Source: Taudactylus pleione (Eukaryota > Chordata > Amphibia > Anura > Myobatrachidae). Taken from it: a stretch of 64,000 nt of DNA. Location of the stretch: contig JAUIMM010000519.1 of NCBI GenBank assembly GCA_031769625.1, positions 2,723,501 through 2,787,500 on the forward strand. The letters run 5' to 3'. The position numbers were made by a program, and so were the translations under genes. The notes beneath the pieces are model-generated. The model ran no database searches and was not told the DNA's origin. It saw only the letters and a list, made by a program, of their open reading frames with translations. Shown here piece after piece: positions 20,321 through 31,810 of the stretch (positions are counted from its first letter, which is position 1; every line of letters begins with the position of its first letter).

Positions 20321-20689
20321 CAGGGCCGTAGAGAGCCGCGGCAGGCCAAGGTACAGAAGGGGCGTGGCCTAATTGCGGGAGGCGTGGCCACGCCCCCTCG
20401 AGCAAAAAAAAAAGTTTTGCAGCGTCGCTGCGCGCTGGGGAGGGGGGTGCTGTAAGCCCCTCAGCCCGGCGCAAAGCCAGGGGGCGCGATCAGTTGATCG
20501 CTCCCTCCCCACAGGCAAAGGAGACTGCTGTGGCTACTGCTCAGCAGCCACGAGCAGTCTCCCACTGCAGCTCAGCACACGCTGTGTGCTGGGCTGCTGA
20601 GAGAGAGAGAAGGGAGGGGGGAGCGGCGCCGGACCTATGCCCCCCGAGGGTAATCTGTAGCCGCTCCCCCCCCACTCTCGGCACCCCTG
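20321..20689. mobile_element. hAT MITE, CAGGGCCGT family, copy 1
   Basis: 369 bp beginning CAGGGCCGTAGAGAG and ending CTCTCGGCACCCCTG, flanked by perfect 8-bp duplications TACCAGTG (20313-20320 and 20690-20697). GGCGTGGCC / GGCCACGCC blocks and a CAGCACAC / GTGTGCTG hairpin are inside. A sister copy lies at 55591-55964. Confidence 0.92.
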
Positions 20690-21040
20690 TACCAGTGCTT
20701 AGGGTTTCCCTTTACCCCTTTCCCTAGACATAGACTTAATTAGTACCCCAGTCAATTTGATTTAACCGTCTGGACTCAAGCATGGATATCCTTAAAACCT
20801 GGACTGTAATGGCGGAGTTTGGGAAACTCTGCCTTAGTGAATGGTGAAACCTCACTAGACTCATGTTATACTCCAAATGTTAACATTTTTGTCAAACTTT
20901 ATTGACAAGTAATGAATTTGACATTTTATTTGATATGGTGGCGGCACTAAACAATGGACAGGACAACCAAACACGCACACACAAAACCAAGCGTTGATGG
21001 TCTGGTTCATTTCTACCAGGTGAATGTATTTGACACTATA

Positions 21041-21891
21041 CCGTATATACTCGAGTATAAGCCGAGTTTTTCAGCACATTTTTTGTGCTGAAAAAGCCCC
21101 CCCTCGGCTTATACTCGAGTGATGCTCCAGGACCAGCGGGCCGCGGTGCAGACTGTGTCTCTGTGACACAGCTGCACCGCATGTGTAGCACTGACCGGAC
21201 GGAGTTCGGTCAGCACTACACAGTGCCAAACACACAGCCGCTGGCAACGGCAGCTGTGTGTTTGTTGTAATTAACAGCCGATGAGAGTCTGTCAGACTCT
21301 CATCGGCTACTGCTGCTCCCACTGCGGGAGCCATCTTCTGGCTCCCGCAGTGGGTAAAGGGAGAGACATCATGATGTCATGACCTCTCCCATAATGCAAA
21401 GCGGCCGGAGGAGCCGGTAGCAGCGTCGGGACCAGGAGCGGGGTTTCAGGTAAGTGGTTTTTTTTTTCTATTACGTCTCTCTCTACTGGGGGGGGCTACT
21501 ACTGGGGGCACTACCAGGGGGGATTACTACTGGGGGCACTACCAGGGGGGGATATTACTACTGGGGGCACTGCCAGGGGGGATATTACTACTGTGGGCAG
21601 TACCAGGGGGGATATTACTACTGGGGGCACTACCAGGGGGGGATTACTACTAGGGGCACTACCAGAGGGGGATTACTACTGGGGGCACTACCAGGGGCGA
21701 TATTACTACTGGGGGCACTACCAGGGGGGATTACTACTGGGGGCACTACCAGGGGGGGGGGATTACTGGCAGTAGCTGCTGCATTTCCCACCCTAGGCTT
21801 ATACTCGTGTCAATAAGTTTTCCCAGTTTTTTGTTGTAAAATTAGGTACCTCGGCTTATATTCGGGTCGACTTATACTCGAGTATATACGG
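21041..21891. mobile_element. TA-flanked element with CTCGAGTATAAGCCGA termini
   Basis: Termini CCGTATATACTCGAGTATAA and TACTCGAGTATATACGG, flanked by TA (21039-21040, 21892-21893). Such termini are widespread in vertebrate genomes. The TA duplication suggests a Tc1/mariner-type non-autonomous element, which I infer and do not prove. A strong hairpin occupies 21051-21119. The right half holds a minisatellite (21478-21765). Confidence 0.7.
21478..21765 (+). repeat. About 27-bp G-rich minisatellite inside the TA-flanked element
   Basis: About ten units of ATTACTACTGGGGGCACTAC-CAGGGGGG type, with unit length varying from 26 to 30 bp through G-run changes. It gives long glycine/tyrosine-rich open frames in two registers, which are artefacts. 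Confidence 0.85.
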
Positions 21892-21893
21892 TA

Positions 21894-23536
21894 ATATTTA
21901 TAACAGACAAATGCAAAGGGATAATAGAAGGAAAGTATATACAGTTAAATGCATATGATGAATTTTAAATAGGTCATATTTAAAATATGGTATAACCCCC
22001 CCATTAAATAGCTACTAATGGAAAAAATCAGTTGAAAGCGTATTATATTAAACAGCATCATTTGTCATAAGTAATGTTAGGTGAGGGAATCAGGTGACTT
22101 ATTTACCCTTAGTAACTCCAGCCCTTTGAACATTAATATGAGTGAATTTTTCCACATTCTAATGTAGATTATACTGTGCAATATAACAATTACACCGGTT
22201 TTGTATGATTGTCATAATTTAGATGGTTATGTGGACAGGCAAGTAATAAAGTCACGGCTACTTAAACAGATCTGATAAAACGTAAAAATGCTAATCCCCA
22301 GAAAAGAAATTAAATTTCAGCACTGTGTACAAGACCTTCCATTCGCTAGCTTGATAAAATGTCTCTGTGGAGAATTCCAGACAACACTGCTTAAGCGATG
22401 TGAAATATAGAGAGCAAATGCAGGAGCAGACTTTATTAGACACAGATAAAAAAACATTACTTGGTACTTATATAAAAAAAAGAAAACTATGCAGTTCTAA
22501 ATCTGGTTTAAGCTTTGTTTTATTATTTTGTTTATATAAACATGATATGTACAGAGTTTAGAGCAAAGAAACAACATTCATATGCACAAACTGGTTCCCT
22601 AGAGATCTGGAAATGCAATATATTATAACTGTACCAGTGCGACAGAGCTCAAGGAGCGTAGTCTATTTTAGAAGACCACAACACATACAGAAAAACAAAC
22701 TAACAAAAACCACTTTAATTTATATAAAAGAGTTATTAGTAACATTTACAAGTTTCAGGAATACATTCCTGCCTAAGAAAACTCCCGAATTTGAGGATTG
22801 AGGGGAGTTCTCCCAGACTCCCTGAAGAGCATGCTGCCTCCCTTGTGAAATGGGTGGGGCTTGGTGAGGCGTTAGCAACAGATTGGATAATCATGGCCCT
22901 GCTTCCTGCTGCACAGTGACACAAATCATGGTATTTTGCTGCCATGGCAATTCCCTGATGCATTTTATAGCCCCTCAGATTGTGTCTCACTCTCATCCCG
23001 ATACTTATTTATAATGGGATATCCCTATATTTACAATGGAATGCATTTTGTCTCTAACAGTCATCATTCTGCTTGCAATTACTAGGCACACTTCAAACAA
23101 TCTAATAAAAAGGCATAAATAAACAAAAAATTGTATGCATGTTAATAAACCAGTCCCAACATCCCCGCATTCAGCTTTAATTTAACACATAAATGAGGAA
23201 AAACCAAGCAGTATCTTAGTTCGAACACGTTTAAATTTACTATTTTGACATTCCTAACGTTTCCACCATGCACGTCATCAGCTTTCTCTGCAAAACTAGA
23301 CACAGCAACTGGTTACAGACTGGTTACACAGAGTTGTTTACAGAAACTGTGATATGGGCATACTCCTTGCTGTGCAGATAAGTAGGCGCACGTACGCGCC
23401 TAAAGATTGGATACTAGTCCGTAGTTTTTGCAGTTTAGAAAGGAGTCTTTCTGACCATTATAAGAGTAATCCATTTAATAAAACTCTTCTTTGATGTGTC
23501 ATTACAAATCAATGCTGTTTTAAGATGAGATTGTGT
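21894..23536. other. Unassigned AT-rich DNA
   Basis: 1.6 kb with no gene. 22785-22990 contains GAATTTGAGGATTGAGGGG and GCATGCTGCCTCC motifs that look like part of an old interspersed repeat without clear ends. Confidence 0.4.
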
Positions 23537-23945
23537 TATTATTATTATTATCCTTTATTATATGGCGCCACAAGTGTTCCGCAGCGCCTTACATAGTACA
23601 TAGAACTAATAAGTGAACAAGAAACAAGTAACTTACAGTACATTACAGTGCAGGACAAGGACACAATTTATATACATTGCTGCAATAGCGATTAAAGCAC
23701 TCACAATAAGCAGCCGGGAGTTGGCAGTCACGTGTTAGGTGCTCTTACGGGGAGTAAGGAGTAGAAGAAAATGTAAAGAGAAGCACATGAGGGAAGAGGT
23801 CCCTGCTCGTGAGAGCTTACATTCTAAAGGGGAGGGGCAGACGGACAGGCGTGACACAGAAGGGGAAGATAGGGAGGAAAGAGCATGAGGTGGGTTAGGA
23901 TGAGAGCTGAAGGCCTTGATGAAGTAGTGGGTCTTGAGAGCCCGT
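23537..23945 (-). mobile_element. L2-type LINE 3' end, minus strand (longest copy)
   Basis: Plus strand opens with ATT repeats, then ATATGGCGCCACAAGTGTTC and CGCAGCGCC; later GCTCGTGAGAGCTTACATTC. Reversed: GAATGTAAGCTCTCACGAGC, GGGACC, ..., GGCGCTGCGG, GGCGCCATATAATAAAGG, tail. It continues about 110 bp further into the element than the copy at 18952. Confidence 0.72.
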
Positions 23946-24704
23946 GTTATAACTTATAACCAATTACAGCAACACACTTATTGGGATTGGCTTTTCTTTA
24001 CATACAGTGCAGAGGTCGCTAACCTGTAACACAGTAGCTGTTATGGCGTCAGGGCATCAGAGCGGGGACATATTTTGGGAAACATATGAGAGGTTCTGTC
24101 TTGATGACTAGGAAGTCTAGTTGTGGGTACCGTATTAAATGGGCCTAAGGCAAATGTCCATTTTGACCATTGCACTGGCAATGTACGCAGCATTGTATGG
24201 CGATAGCCATAGAAAATGGGCTTATTGCAGGCAATGACTCCCTTAGTATATATGGCAAAGTAAAAACAAGCCCTATCACAGACAAACATATTCCATTTTC
24301 TCCAACAAAAGGCTTTCACCCTTGTAATTAATGGGCTCCATAGTCTGAAATGAGTTGTGAGATTGTTATAAGTTATATAATACACAGGTTTATAGTACTA
24401 AACACTTGTACGCATGGCATGTCCACATGACTGATACAATGTGTATAAATATGTAGTGAGAATTATAGGATTTGTCTATAGTGCAGTTTTTGTAGAAAAA
24501 GTAACTATTTTCTTGGCCCTTACCAAACATGGCCCATAATGAGCATATTACATGGAAACAGCAGATAAATATAGTGAAAGGAAAATGCATACGTAAACGT
24601 GTGCAATTAAAGATTATTGTTGCATCTTTGGCTTGTACAGTCACCTACGGAAACACCCTTCCTCTATACAGGATTTACATTTACAGTAAACTTATCCTGA
24701 CTGT
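23946..24704. other. Unassigned AT-rich DNA
   Basis: No gene or element boundary recognised. Confidence 0.35.
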
Positions 24705-24852
24705 CAGGGCCGTTTTAATAAAGAAGTAAAATGGGCATTTGCCCTAAGCCCGCGAAGACAGAGGGCCTTCCCAGGTGTATTGGGAATAATTGTAACCCCT
24801 TGTTTCCTATAGTAGAAGTTGCTCCACTAGAAGATCCATGTCTAAATCTAAA
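24705..24852. mobile_element. hAT-type terminus CAGGGCCGTTTTAA, truncated
   Basis: CAGGGCCGTTTTAATAAAG at 24705 is a typical hAT start, but no right terminus or duplication can be paired before the next element. Confidence 0.35.
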
Positions 24853-25245
24853 GGGGCCCATACATCACCAATCACAAACAAATCATTTACAGATTCTGAG
24901 ATTTTTACCCAATTTAAAGATTCCCCAAACCACCAATCTGCACCCATACATTACAGATAGTTTTCAGTGATTTGCAGATCATTTTCAGCCAATCACAGAT
25001 CTGCCAATTGTGAAAGGCTAATCATTTTACTAATAACAGTCTGCAAATCGTATGATCATCTGCATATGTTACCAATCTATAGCATCAATTAATGATCGTT
25101 GAAATTCAGCATGTTGGACAACCTGATTTAGCGATTCAGATCACTTTTTGATTGGAATCGGCAATCTGTGGACCCCATACTGTATATTGCCGATTTTTTG
25201 GACAATCTGCAAAACGTCAAATTGCCCCAATGAATTGCAAATGTA
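24853..25245. mobile_element. Old MITE of the GGCCC-CATACATC family
   Basis: Starts GGGGCCCATACATCACCAAT and shares with 52951-53349 a series of ordered motifs (CAGTGATTTGCAGATC, CACAGATCTGCCAAT, AACATGTTGGACAA, CACTTTTTG). The right terminus is degraded. Confidence 0.6.
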
Positions 25246-25493
25246 ATCTTTCTGAGTTTCATCCCTAAATCACAATAACCTAGGGAACCCTCCCACAGAG
25301 CACATTTCAATCTATAATAGTGCCACATAAACACACAAAAAATCCATATACAGTACATTATATTCTGTTTGTGAGAGATATAAACTTTTCAATACAATTT
25401 TATTTTTGTATTTATATGTACAGTTTAAGTTACTTGGCTGTGTACTGTATAAAATTTTCCAGATAAAGCAAATCACATTCAACTATGACACAT
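25246..25493. other. Unassigned AT-rich DNA
   Basis: No feature recognised. Confidence 0.35.
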
Positions 25494-26339
25494 AGGCCCT
25501 TATTCAATTTGAGGCGAGGAGTCCAGACTTTTCGCCTGCTGGACTTTTCGCCTCCTTCACCTGTTTTCCAGGCAGAAAAGTATTGCACGCATGCCCGATT
25601 ATCCCCATATTCAATTACAAAGGACGCGAAAACCGGACCTGACGAAACTGGGAGCTGCGAAAAAAAATGGGAATTTTTGGGAAAACATCCTATCACCTCC
25701 CTAAAGATGTCCAGACATGGGGGTTCACTATGGGTTCTCCCTTTTTTGCCTGCTAAAGGGAAGTTGGGTTTTTAAATAGCCGCGGCAGGTGCATAAATGC
25801 GGCTTTGAGGAAGGTGATGCAGAAGAGCATTTAGCAATTTTTTGGGGGGAAAATAACTATGCCCATCAAATTTGGGGTACTTGAAAATGGGTGCAAGCAT
25901 ATTTTTAAGTCCCTAAAATTATTTTTTACATTTCTTCAAAAATGCACCTGCCGCTACTCCCCGCAATGAAGATAACACCTGCCGCATACTTTGGAACCCC
26001 TCTGGATTTAATTTTGCTAATTTAGAAGAGTGTTCCCTATTTTTTTTAACCCCAAAAAGAAAGTACATTTTTTGAGGTGTCCCAATTTTTTGTAAAACTT
26101 CTTTTGACATAAATTAATTTTAGGGGCCACTCCCAGGGGTGCAGGCTATTTTTTTAAGCCTGCACCCCTAAACCCCAATTCTGCACTTTTTTTCACCAAC
26201 AAAACACTGGAGAAAAGTTATCCCCGTTTTTTTACAAAGACTTTTCACACCGGCGAAAAGTCTTTGAAATTAAATATGGGGATAATGCAAACACAATGCA
26301 ATGATAACGAGTTTTTGCTTCAAATTGAATACTGCCCTT
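25494..26339. mobile_element. Inverted-repeat DNA element (TTCAATTTGAGGCGA ends)
   Basis: Left AGGCCCTTATTCAATTTGAG pairs with right CTTCAAATTGAATACTGCCC. Inner halves also mirror each other: GACTTTTCGCC / GGCGAAAAGTC, CCCCATATTCAATT / AATTAAATATGGGG, ATAACT-type blocks. The flanking duplication is unclear. No transposase; small frames are not conserved motifs. Confidence 0.65.
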
Positions 26340-26787
26340 AGCGTACAAACTCACAGGACACAGATGACTGGCTGTTCTATGCCAAGATTTACCATTTATA
26401 GTTACCCAAGAAGTGTGACCTCACAAGTGCTTATTATCATATAAGGCACATGACTTTGTTCTAAGCTGTTATATGTCAGCCTGCCTGAGTTTTATAACTG
26501 TATGGAGGGGATATATGTCTATTTATAACATTATAATTTGTATTAAAAGTACTTTTAGATATTTGTAGACAGTCCAAACGTGAGTTCCCAGTAAAAAAAA
26601 AAAAGATTGTAAATTTAAATATATTGTTTTTTATTTGGATTATGTTGCTCTTTCAGGAGAAAAATTATTTCTGTAAATATGTGTAAGTTACAGTTGTATT
26701 GTGATATTTGCTTTGGGCCCATTGGTAACTTTAAACAGCTCTGGGGAGTACTGAACAGGCCAAATGCATGGATCTTAATGAGTGTAA
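26340..26787. other. Unassigned AT-rich DNA
   Basis: No gene or element boundary recognised. Confidence 0.35.
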
Positions 26788-27145
26788 CGGGATGTAGTTT
26801 AAATCCTGGCTGTCAGGATTCCAGCACTCAGAACCTCAGCCCCAGCATCCCCACTGCCTGCATACTGATGGTAAGTATTGGGATTAGGGAGAGGGTTAAG
26901 GTTGGGGGTTAGGGTTAGGTACTAGGGGGAGGATTAGGGTTAGGCACTAGGGGGAGGGTTAGGGTTAGGCTGCAGGGGGAGGAAGGTTAGGGTCAGGCTG
27001 TGGGGGTGTGGTTAGGTTTAGGCTGCTGGGAGGGAGGGTTAAGTTTAGGGGTAGGGTTAGGATACTTAACAAGAGGTGTCGGTATCCTAACCCTGTCGGG
27101 ATGTCGGCATCGGGATCCAGAACGCCGGCATCCCATACCCAAACC
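26788..27145. mobile_element. Decayed 'TCCCGAC' repeat with TTAGGG-like core
   Basis: Ends AATCCTGGCTGTCAGGATTC and GCCGGCATCCCATACCCAAA. Inside (26905-27062) are many GTTAGGGTTAGG and CTAGGGGGAGG units. It is the opposite-strand relative of 48007-48540 and 52330-52885. The telomere-like units are imperfect and lie inside a dispersed repeat, so this is not a telomere. Confidence 0.6.
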
Positions 27146-27177
27146 TTTATAATCAACTTTAGACATTATAGGTTGAC

Positions 27178-27380
27178 CAGTGACTTACAGTACAATACAA
27201 TACAGGATGAGGACATGAATAATATACATTGCTACATTAGCGACCATAACTAACCAGATAAGCAACAGAGCAAAGTAACCAAGTGTTAGGTGCCCTTGTG
27301 GGGAGTAGGAAGTAGATGAAAGTAGAGAAGGAGAAGCACAAGAGGGTAGAGGGCCCTGCTGGTAAAAGCTTACATACTAA
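27178..27380 (-). mobile_element. L2-type LINE 3' fragment, minus strand
   Basis: GTGACTTACAGTACAATACA, AGCAACAGAGCA, AAGTGTTAGGTGCCCTTG and GGGCCCTGCTGGTAAAAGCT occur in the same order as in 18952-19259, but without the ATT tail. Confidence 0.6.
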
Positions 27381-27711
27381 ATATACAATTTAGGTGAAAG
27401 TAGTATGGACTGTCAGAGGTGAGCTTGGGAGGGTTGTGGGCGCAGGAACTGCTATTAGAGAATTATCGTGGATCAGCAGCATGAAAGATCATAAGAGCTA
27501 TATAAGTTTAATTTATTTCTTTATGTGTAATATTAGATACTGAAAAACAATTTTGAGCTTGAACTCATCTAGGCAATAAAACATATTTACAGGCTGCTTA
27601 CCATAAAAAAAATGGTAATACCCGGCGATGGCGATCACAGGCTTTGAGTATTGTTACATAGGTGAGAATCCTGCAAAAGTATCCATTTGATATATAGACC
27701 CCTTGGCAATA
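27381..27711. other. Unassigned DNA
   Basis: No feature recognised. Confidence 0.35.
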
Positions 27712-28174
27712 AGGCCTGATTCAGAGTTGTACAGTAATGCTGCCACAGCTTTGGATGTGTGAAATATGCTAATGCAACAGCTGCCGGGACTGTGCCATCC
27801 ACTGGTGCCATCGCAGCTGCCCACAACTCTGTACACATACGCAGCATGGGATGCATCTCATACAAACATCGCCTTCCTGAGTGCGTCTATGGTCACTCAG
27901 AATACCCGCCGTAACTGAGAGGTCGGACCCATGATTCCTGCGTATGGGATTGCAGACACAGGATGTGACATGCCCCCAAATCGGTCAAGACTTGCCTGCG
28001 TTTTTAGATGACACTCCACATTGCCTTTCCCAAACGCACCCTGACTGTCAATCACACTGCGAACACAGACTTGCAGCATACGACTACGGTCCTTTACCTT
28101 CATGCATGCGCAGTGAGACAGACGAGTGCGCAATAGCAAAACATCGGCATAACGTACAACTCTGAATCAAGCCC
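27712..28174. mobile_element. GGCCTGATTCAGAG MITE
   Basis: Left GGCCTGATTCAGAGTTGTAC pairs with right GTACAACTCTGAATCAAGCC. The interior contains the CATGCATGCGCAGTGAG block common in this family. The flanking duplication is not clear. Confidence 0.7.
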
Positions 28175-29445
28175 GATGTGCTGAGAATATGTTACCATGG
28201 AGACTGTAGTTGTCAGCCTAGACACAAGCGCATACATTCTACTTCTTTACTACAACTCATCCCTTGTAGTTAATTTCCATCATTAGTAAGTATGTATATG
28301 CAGTGATCATACACATGTTATGTCTCAAGGTTTTGGCATCATACCTGCTATGTTGTTGAGCATAGAGCATAGTATTACTCTAGTACTCAGTTCTAATAGA
28401 TGAGCATTGGGTCAAATAACAAATGATATAAGGCCCAAGCAGCATACAAGGCAAAGCTGGAAGGTACCTAGATGACATATCTATGGGAGAGTATTAGTTG
28501 CTTCTCTTACTACAGTTCCCCTAATTTTAGACATTTTGTTTACTCATTGTATCTTTAGGTCCATCAGTGTATAGTGGAACAATCCAAGGAGTATAGATGT
28601 ACATTACAGCAGTCAATATCAGGTAATCGGCACATTTCTGAGGTTGCTACATGTTTGTTCAAATTGTACCAAGATCTTGCCACTCAACTCTCAACTTGTG
28701 TGTTGCCATCTTATTAAGCTGCCAAGAAAAGTCCCTCTCTTTCTGTATGACTCTAACCAAAGTTCCACCCAAAGGCCAAATGCCGCCAGCCAAACCAACG
28801 CCTCTCTTGACTCACTACCACAAGATCGGTGACTCTGGTGACATGCAGCAGCCGACATGTGAGGCCAGTACACACGCCATGGATGTACCGCTAAAAAACA
28901 TCAAAATGGAACCTCATATCGCCAATAGGTTGGTTATTCTTGCAAGTTTACTGCTAAACTACCATTTTTTTTTTTTAAATGTATCATTACCAGTTCAGCA
29001 AGTTATACGTTTCCATATTATTTATAATGTACTATTACTACTTAGCATTTTTTTAAATATGTTTTTTAGATTTTCTTTTGAAACTCAATTAGCTCGTTTG
29101 CTGCAAAAATTAAACAAAAAAAAGAAGTCACATTGTTTCTAGGAGTGAATGCCATTATTTCAATGTGAATACTTTATGTCACTTTAAGTTATATATTTTC
29201 TCTCCTGACTTGTGGCAGATTTTATGTATTTCTAATTAGTCTGATTGTACAAGAGCATCTGCATGCTTTAAAACCCACATATCATGATTCATTATTTTGG
29301 AATATATGGCTTCATAAAACCGTTATTCACTGAGTTATTAATTTTTGAGACTTGGATGAAAATTTAAATCTTCCATGGTAGAATTAATGTGAACTCTCAC
29401 AGCGGTTTGTGTAATGTAATTTATATACAGTGTATACATTACAGT
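28175..29445. other. Unassigned AT-rich DNA
   Basis: No gene. A 163-codon frame (28651-29142) passes through it, but its C-terminal half is oligo-T/A-driven hydrophobic sequence and it has no motif. Confidence 0.4.
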
Positions 29446-29750
29446 TAGAGATGAGTGAACTTAATGGTTTTCATCCCATTAATTAATTCGAGCCATTGGC
29501 TCAATAGATCTAGTTTCATGTAAACACTTATTTGAATCTATTATTTTAAAGTTGAATTATTAAACTAATGGGGACAGGCATTTTGTTGTCACTTCCATGT
29601 TAACAGTTATATAGAGACAGAATTGTCTCTGCACGCCGGGTAGTAGTGAGAAGTGTGCGATTTAATTACAACTCAACCGTAATAGGGCATCTGCAATCGA
29701 CCCTAAATAAAAGATAAATAAAAGATAAACATAAATGATAAACAGACTTA
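29446..29750. other. hAT-like terminus TAGAGATGAGTGAAC and unassigned DNA
   Basis: TAGAGATGAGTGAAC resembles a hAT start, but no right end is seen. The rest is AT-rich without features. Confidence 0.3.
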
Positions 29751-31298
29751 CCTTTTTCTCATTTACAAAAAAGAGAAGTCTCCCCTGGGCTCTAGGTGGA
29801 CCAAAATGACTGAAGGGTACTCTGCACTAAAGATCCTCACATTAGCCCATCCATTCCGGCAATATAACCTGCCAACATTGATAAGGGCAAACATCACTGA
29901 TGAAAGCCGCAAGGGCCCAAAACTAATCCAATTGAAACTGTGACATGGAGCTCTACAAAAAATATATTAGGGGTCAAGCACTGCAGAACAAAAAGATGGA
30001 AAACCAGCAGCAAAGAAGATCTCTGAGGGTTAATGGCTTGAACTACCCTTAAAATTTCACACCAAAATTTGACATGGTGATAACATAATTGCTCACCCCA
30101 CAAATCCAATGCCACGATAATGGGAAACAGTTCTAAAAGTAAAATGGTTCTTGGTAAGCCCCAATCGACCAGTCATGGAGAGGCAGACCATGAACCCTCA
30201 AAGTAAGCACCAAAACCCTAGTCACGGTAGGCCTAAGTCAAAATTCCATGCCATTAAAATCTACCAGAAAGACATCCCCAACTCAGAAATCCACCCAAAT
30301 TTTGGACGAGAGCCTCACAAAGTGATCTGACGTAACATGTTCAAGTCTCTGACAAAAACACTCAGCCCATGGGTGAACATGCAAAGTTAAAAAGACCTAA
30401 GAGCGACTGACCCTGTCGATTGGTCACCTTACTCACAGCTAATGCAAAACTAAGGTATCACGGAGCTTCTCTGTGTTCTCAGCGGGGAGCCTGCAGCAAC
30501 ATGAGATGGTATCGATCTCGCTGCCGAGTTAAGACAATCGAGTACACTGACCTTTTGTCTTATCAGCAGTGATAGGCACTTCAAATTCGACAAAAAGAAC
30601 CTGCAGAGAAAATATGAGCTCAGTGCAGTGGGGGGAGCCAGCTGGGCCAACACAGAGGAATTAATTGATGTAGGGAGCTACCTTAGATTCCCCTGTGGAC
30701 AACATGGTTTTACGCACCATAGAAGTAAGGGCAAAGGCCAACATATTTGCCCTTACCAGTTCGGTTATATATGTGAGGTTGCAGGCTGTGAAGCACCTCT
30801 GTATTTGCACAGTGGACAACACCACACAAATCACCATCAAAACTATCGCTATTGTTGCACAGCCTGTAATGCTGGCGCAACTGCAATGAAGAATACCCCC
30901 TACGCATTTTTTTAGCCCTGCAACACTGCTGCCATTCTGAGCTAGCACTGGACAGAGAGGTAAAACTAAGATCAGACCCCATGACCCAATAAAAGTCCAG
31001 TTCACCTGAGGACCCCACACCAGACCCCAGGGGGGAATGGGAAGCCTGACAACCCACAAAATCAAATGCTGCACCACAGCGACCGACCTCCGAATCAGAA
31101 ACAAGACGAGAATGGGGAAGACAGATTGGCAACAGGTCCACTGGAGCATTAGAAGACACAGAAGAAGAAGAACATGGGACATAAGGAGTGACAGCAGCAA
31201 GACTGTAAATAGAGGTCAGCTGAGCCTCCAGGGGTGCCAGCTGAGCCCTTACATCCACAGGATGAGTGTGTTTAATGAAGGGTTAAAACATTCGGAGT
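29751..31298. other. Unassigned 1.5-kb block, more balanced base composition
   Basis: Less AT-rich than its surroundings. The minus strand is open for 182 and 179 codons in two overlapping registers (30661-31258), serine/hydrophobic-rich. No domain can be recognised, and the 5' part (29751-30450) is full of stops on both strands. A decayed retroelement is a possible explanation, but I found no reverse-transcriptase or gag motif. Confidence 0.35.
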
Positions 31299-31810
31299 GT
31301 GTTTCCTGTCACTATTGTAATATTTTCTTTACAGCGGGACTATAGGTGCCAGTGGGTCCTTAATGTCTGGGCATGCTGGCACTTATGGTTTTCTAAGTGC
31401 CGGCATACTTGGGCAGGCTTGCTGGGGCCTGTAGTTCCACTGAAAAGAACAATACTAAACTTATCTTTTACACATTAACACCACATCGACCACCTTCAGG
31501 TATGTGAGAAATAGCCCTATTGGTAGATCCTGGCGAGGAGGGCCTCCAATTTATTTTTGAGGTGCCGACTCTCCGATGATTTCCAGTCCTGGGATGACCA
31601 ATTTGGGGATAGTTAATGTGATGTCAGGAGGACCCCACACTGTGTGTCCCCTTGCTATGGCATTACCACCCCGGCTGCTCAGCCCGTTGCTGGTTATAGG
31701 AAAATAGGTGGGACCCCACGACGATTTCTACCTCTGTTTTCCTGTACAACCCAGGATAAAACGTCCAGGGCTGGTTACGGATTTAGAGGAAGACCCTACT
31801 CCGTTTTTGT
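31299..31810 (+). repeat. About 0.5-kb interspersed repeat, copy 2
   Basis: Shares with 14953-15430 the start GTGTGTTTCCTGTCACTATT, GGACTATAGGTGCC, GGGCATGCTGGCACTT, GGCTTGCTGGGGCC, GTAGTTCCACTG, and a 3' block with GGACCCCACA, GGTGGGACCCCAC and GGGCTGGTTACGG. Class unknown. Confidence 0.6.

Larger units (their letters stand above)
19652..20833. mobile_element. Inverted-repeat element hosting two nested insertions
   Basis: Left arm (19652-19728) reads AAGTTTCTCAAACTCC, ACAGTCCAGGTTTTG, GGATATCCATG, TTAATTAGTAC. The right arm (20735-20833) mirrors it: TTAATTAGTAC, CATGGATATCC, AAACCTGGACTGTAATG, GGAGTTTGGGAAACT. Between the arms sit a long foldback (19736-20173) and a hAT MITE (20321-20689). 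Similar termini are common in amphibian non-autonomous DNA elements; superfamily not assigned. Confidence 0.6.

Noticed and set aside
21454..21816. 120-codon Gly/Tyr/Trp-rich frame
   Set aside because: Translation of a 27-bp G-rich minisatellite; two registers are equally open.
28651..29142. 163-codon frame
   Set aside because: The C-terminal half is hydrophobic oligo-T sequence in AT-rich DNA; no motif, no splice or promoter context.
30661..31258. Overlapping minus-strand frames of 179 and 182 codons
   Set aside because: Two registers open over the same DNA, no domain recognised. Kept only as part of an unassigned block.
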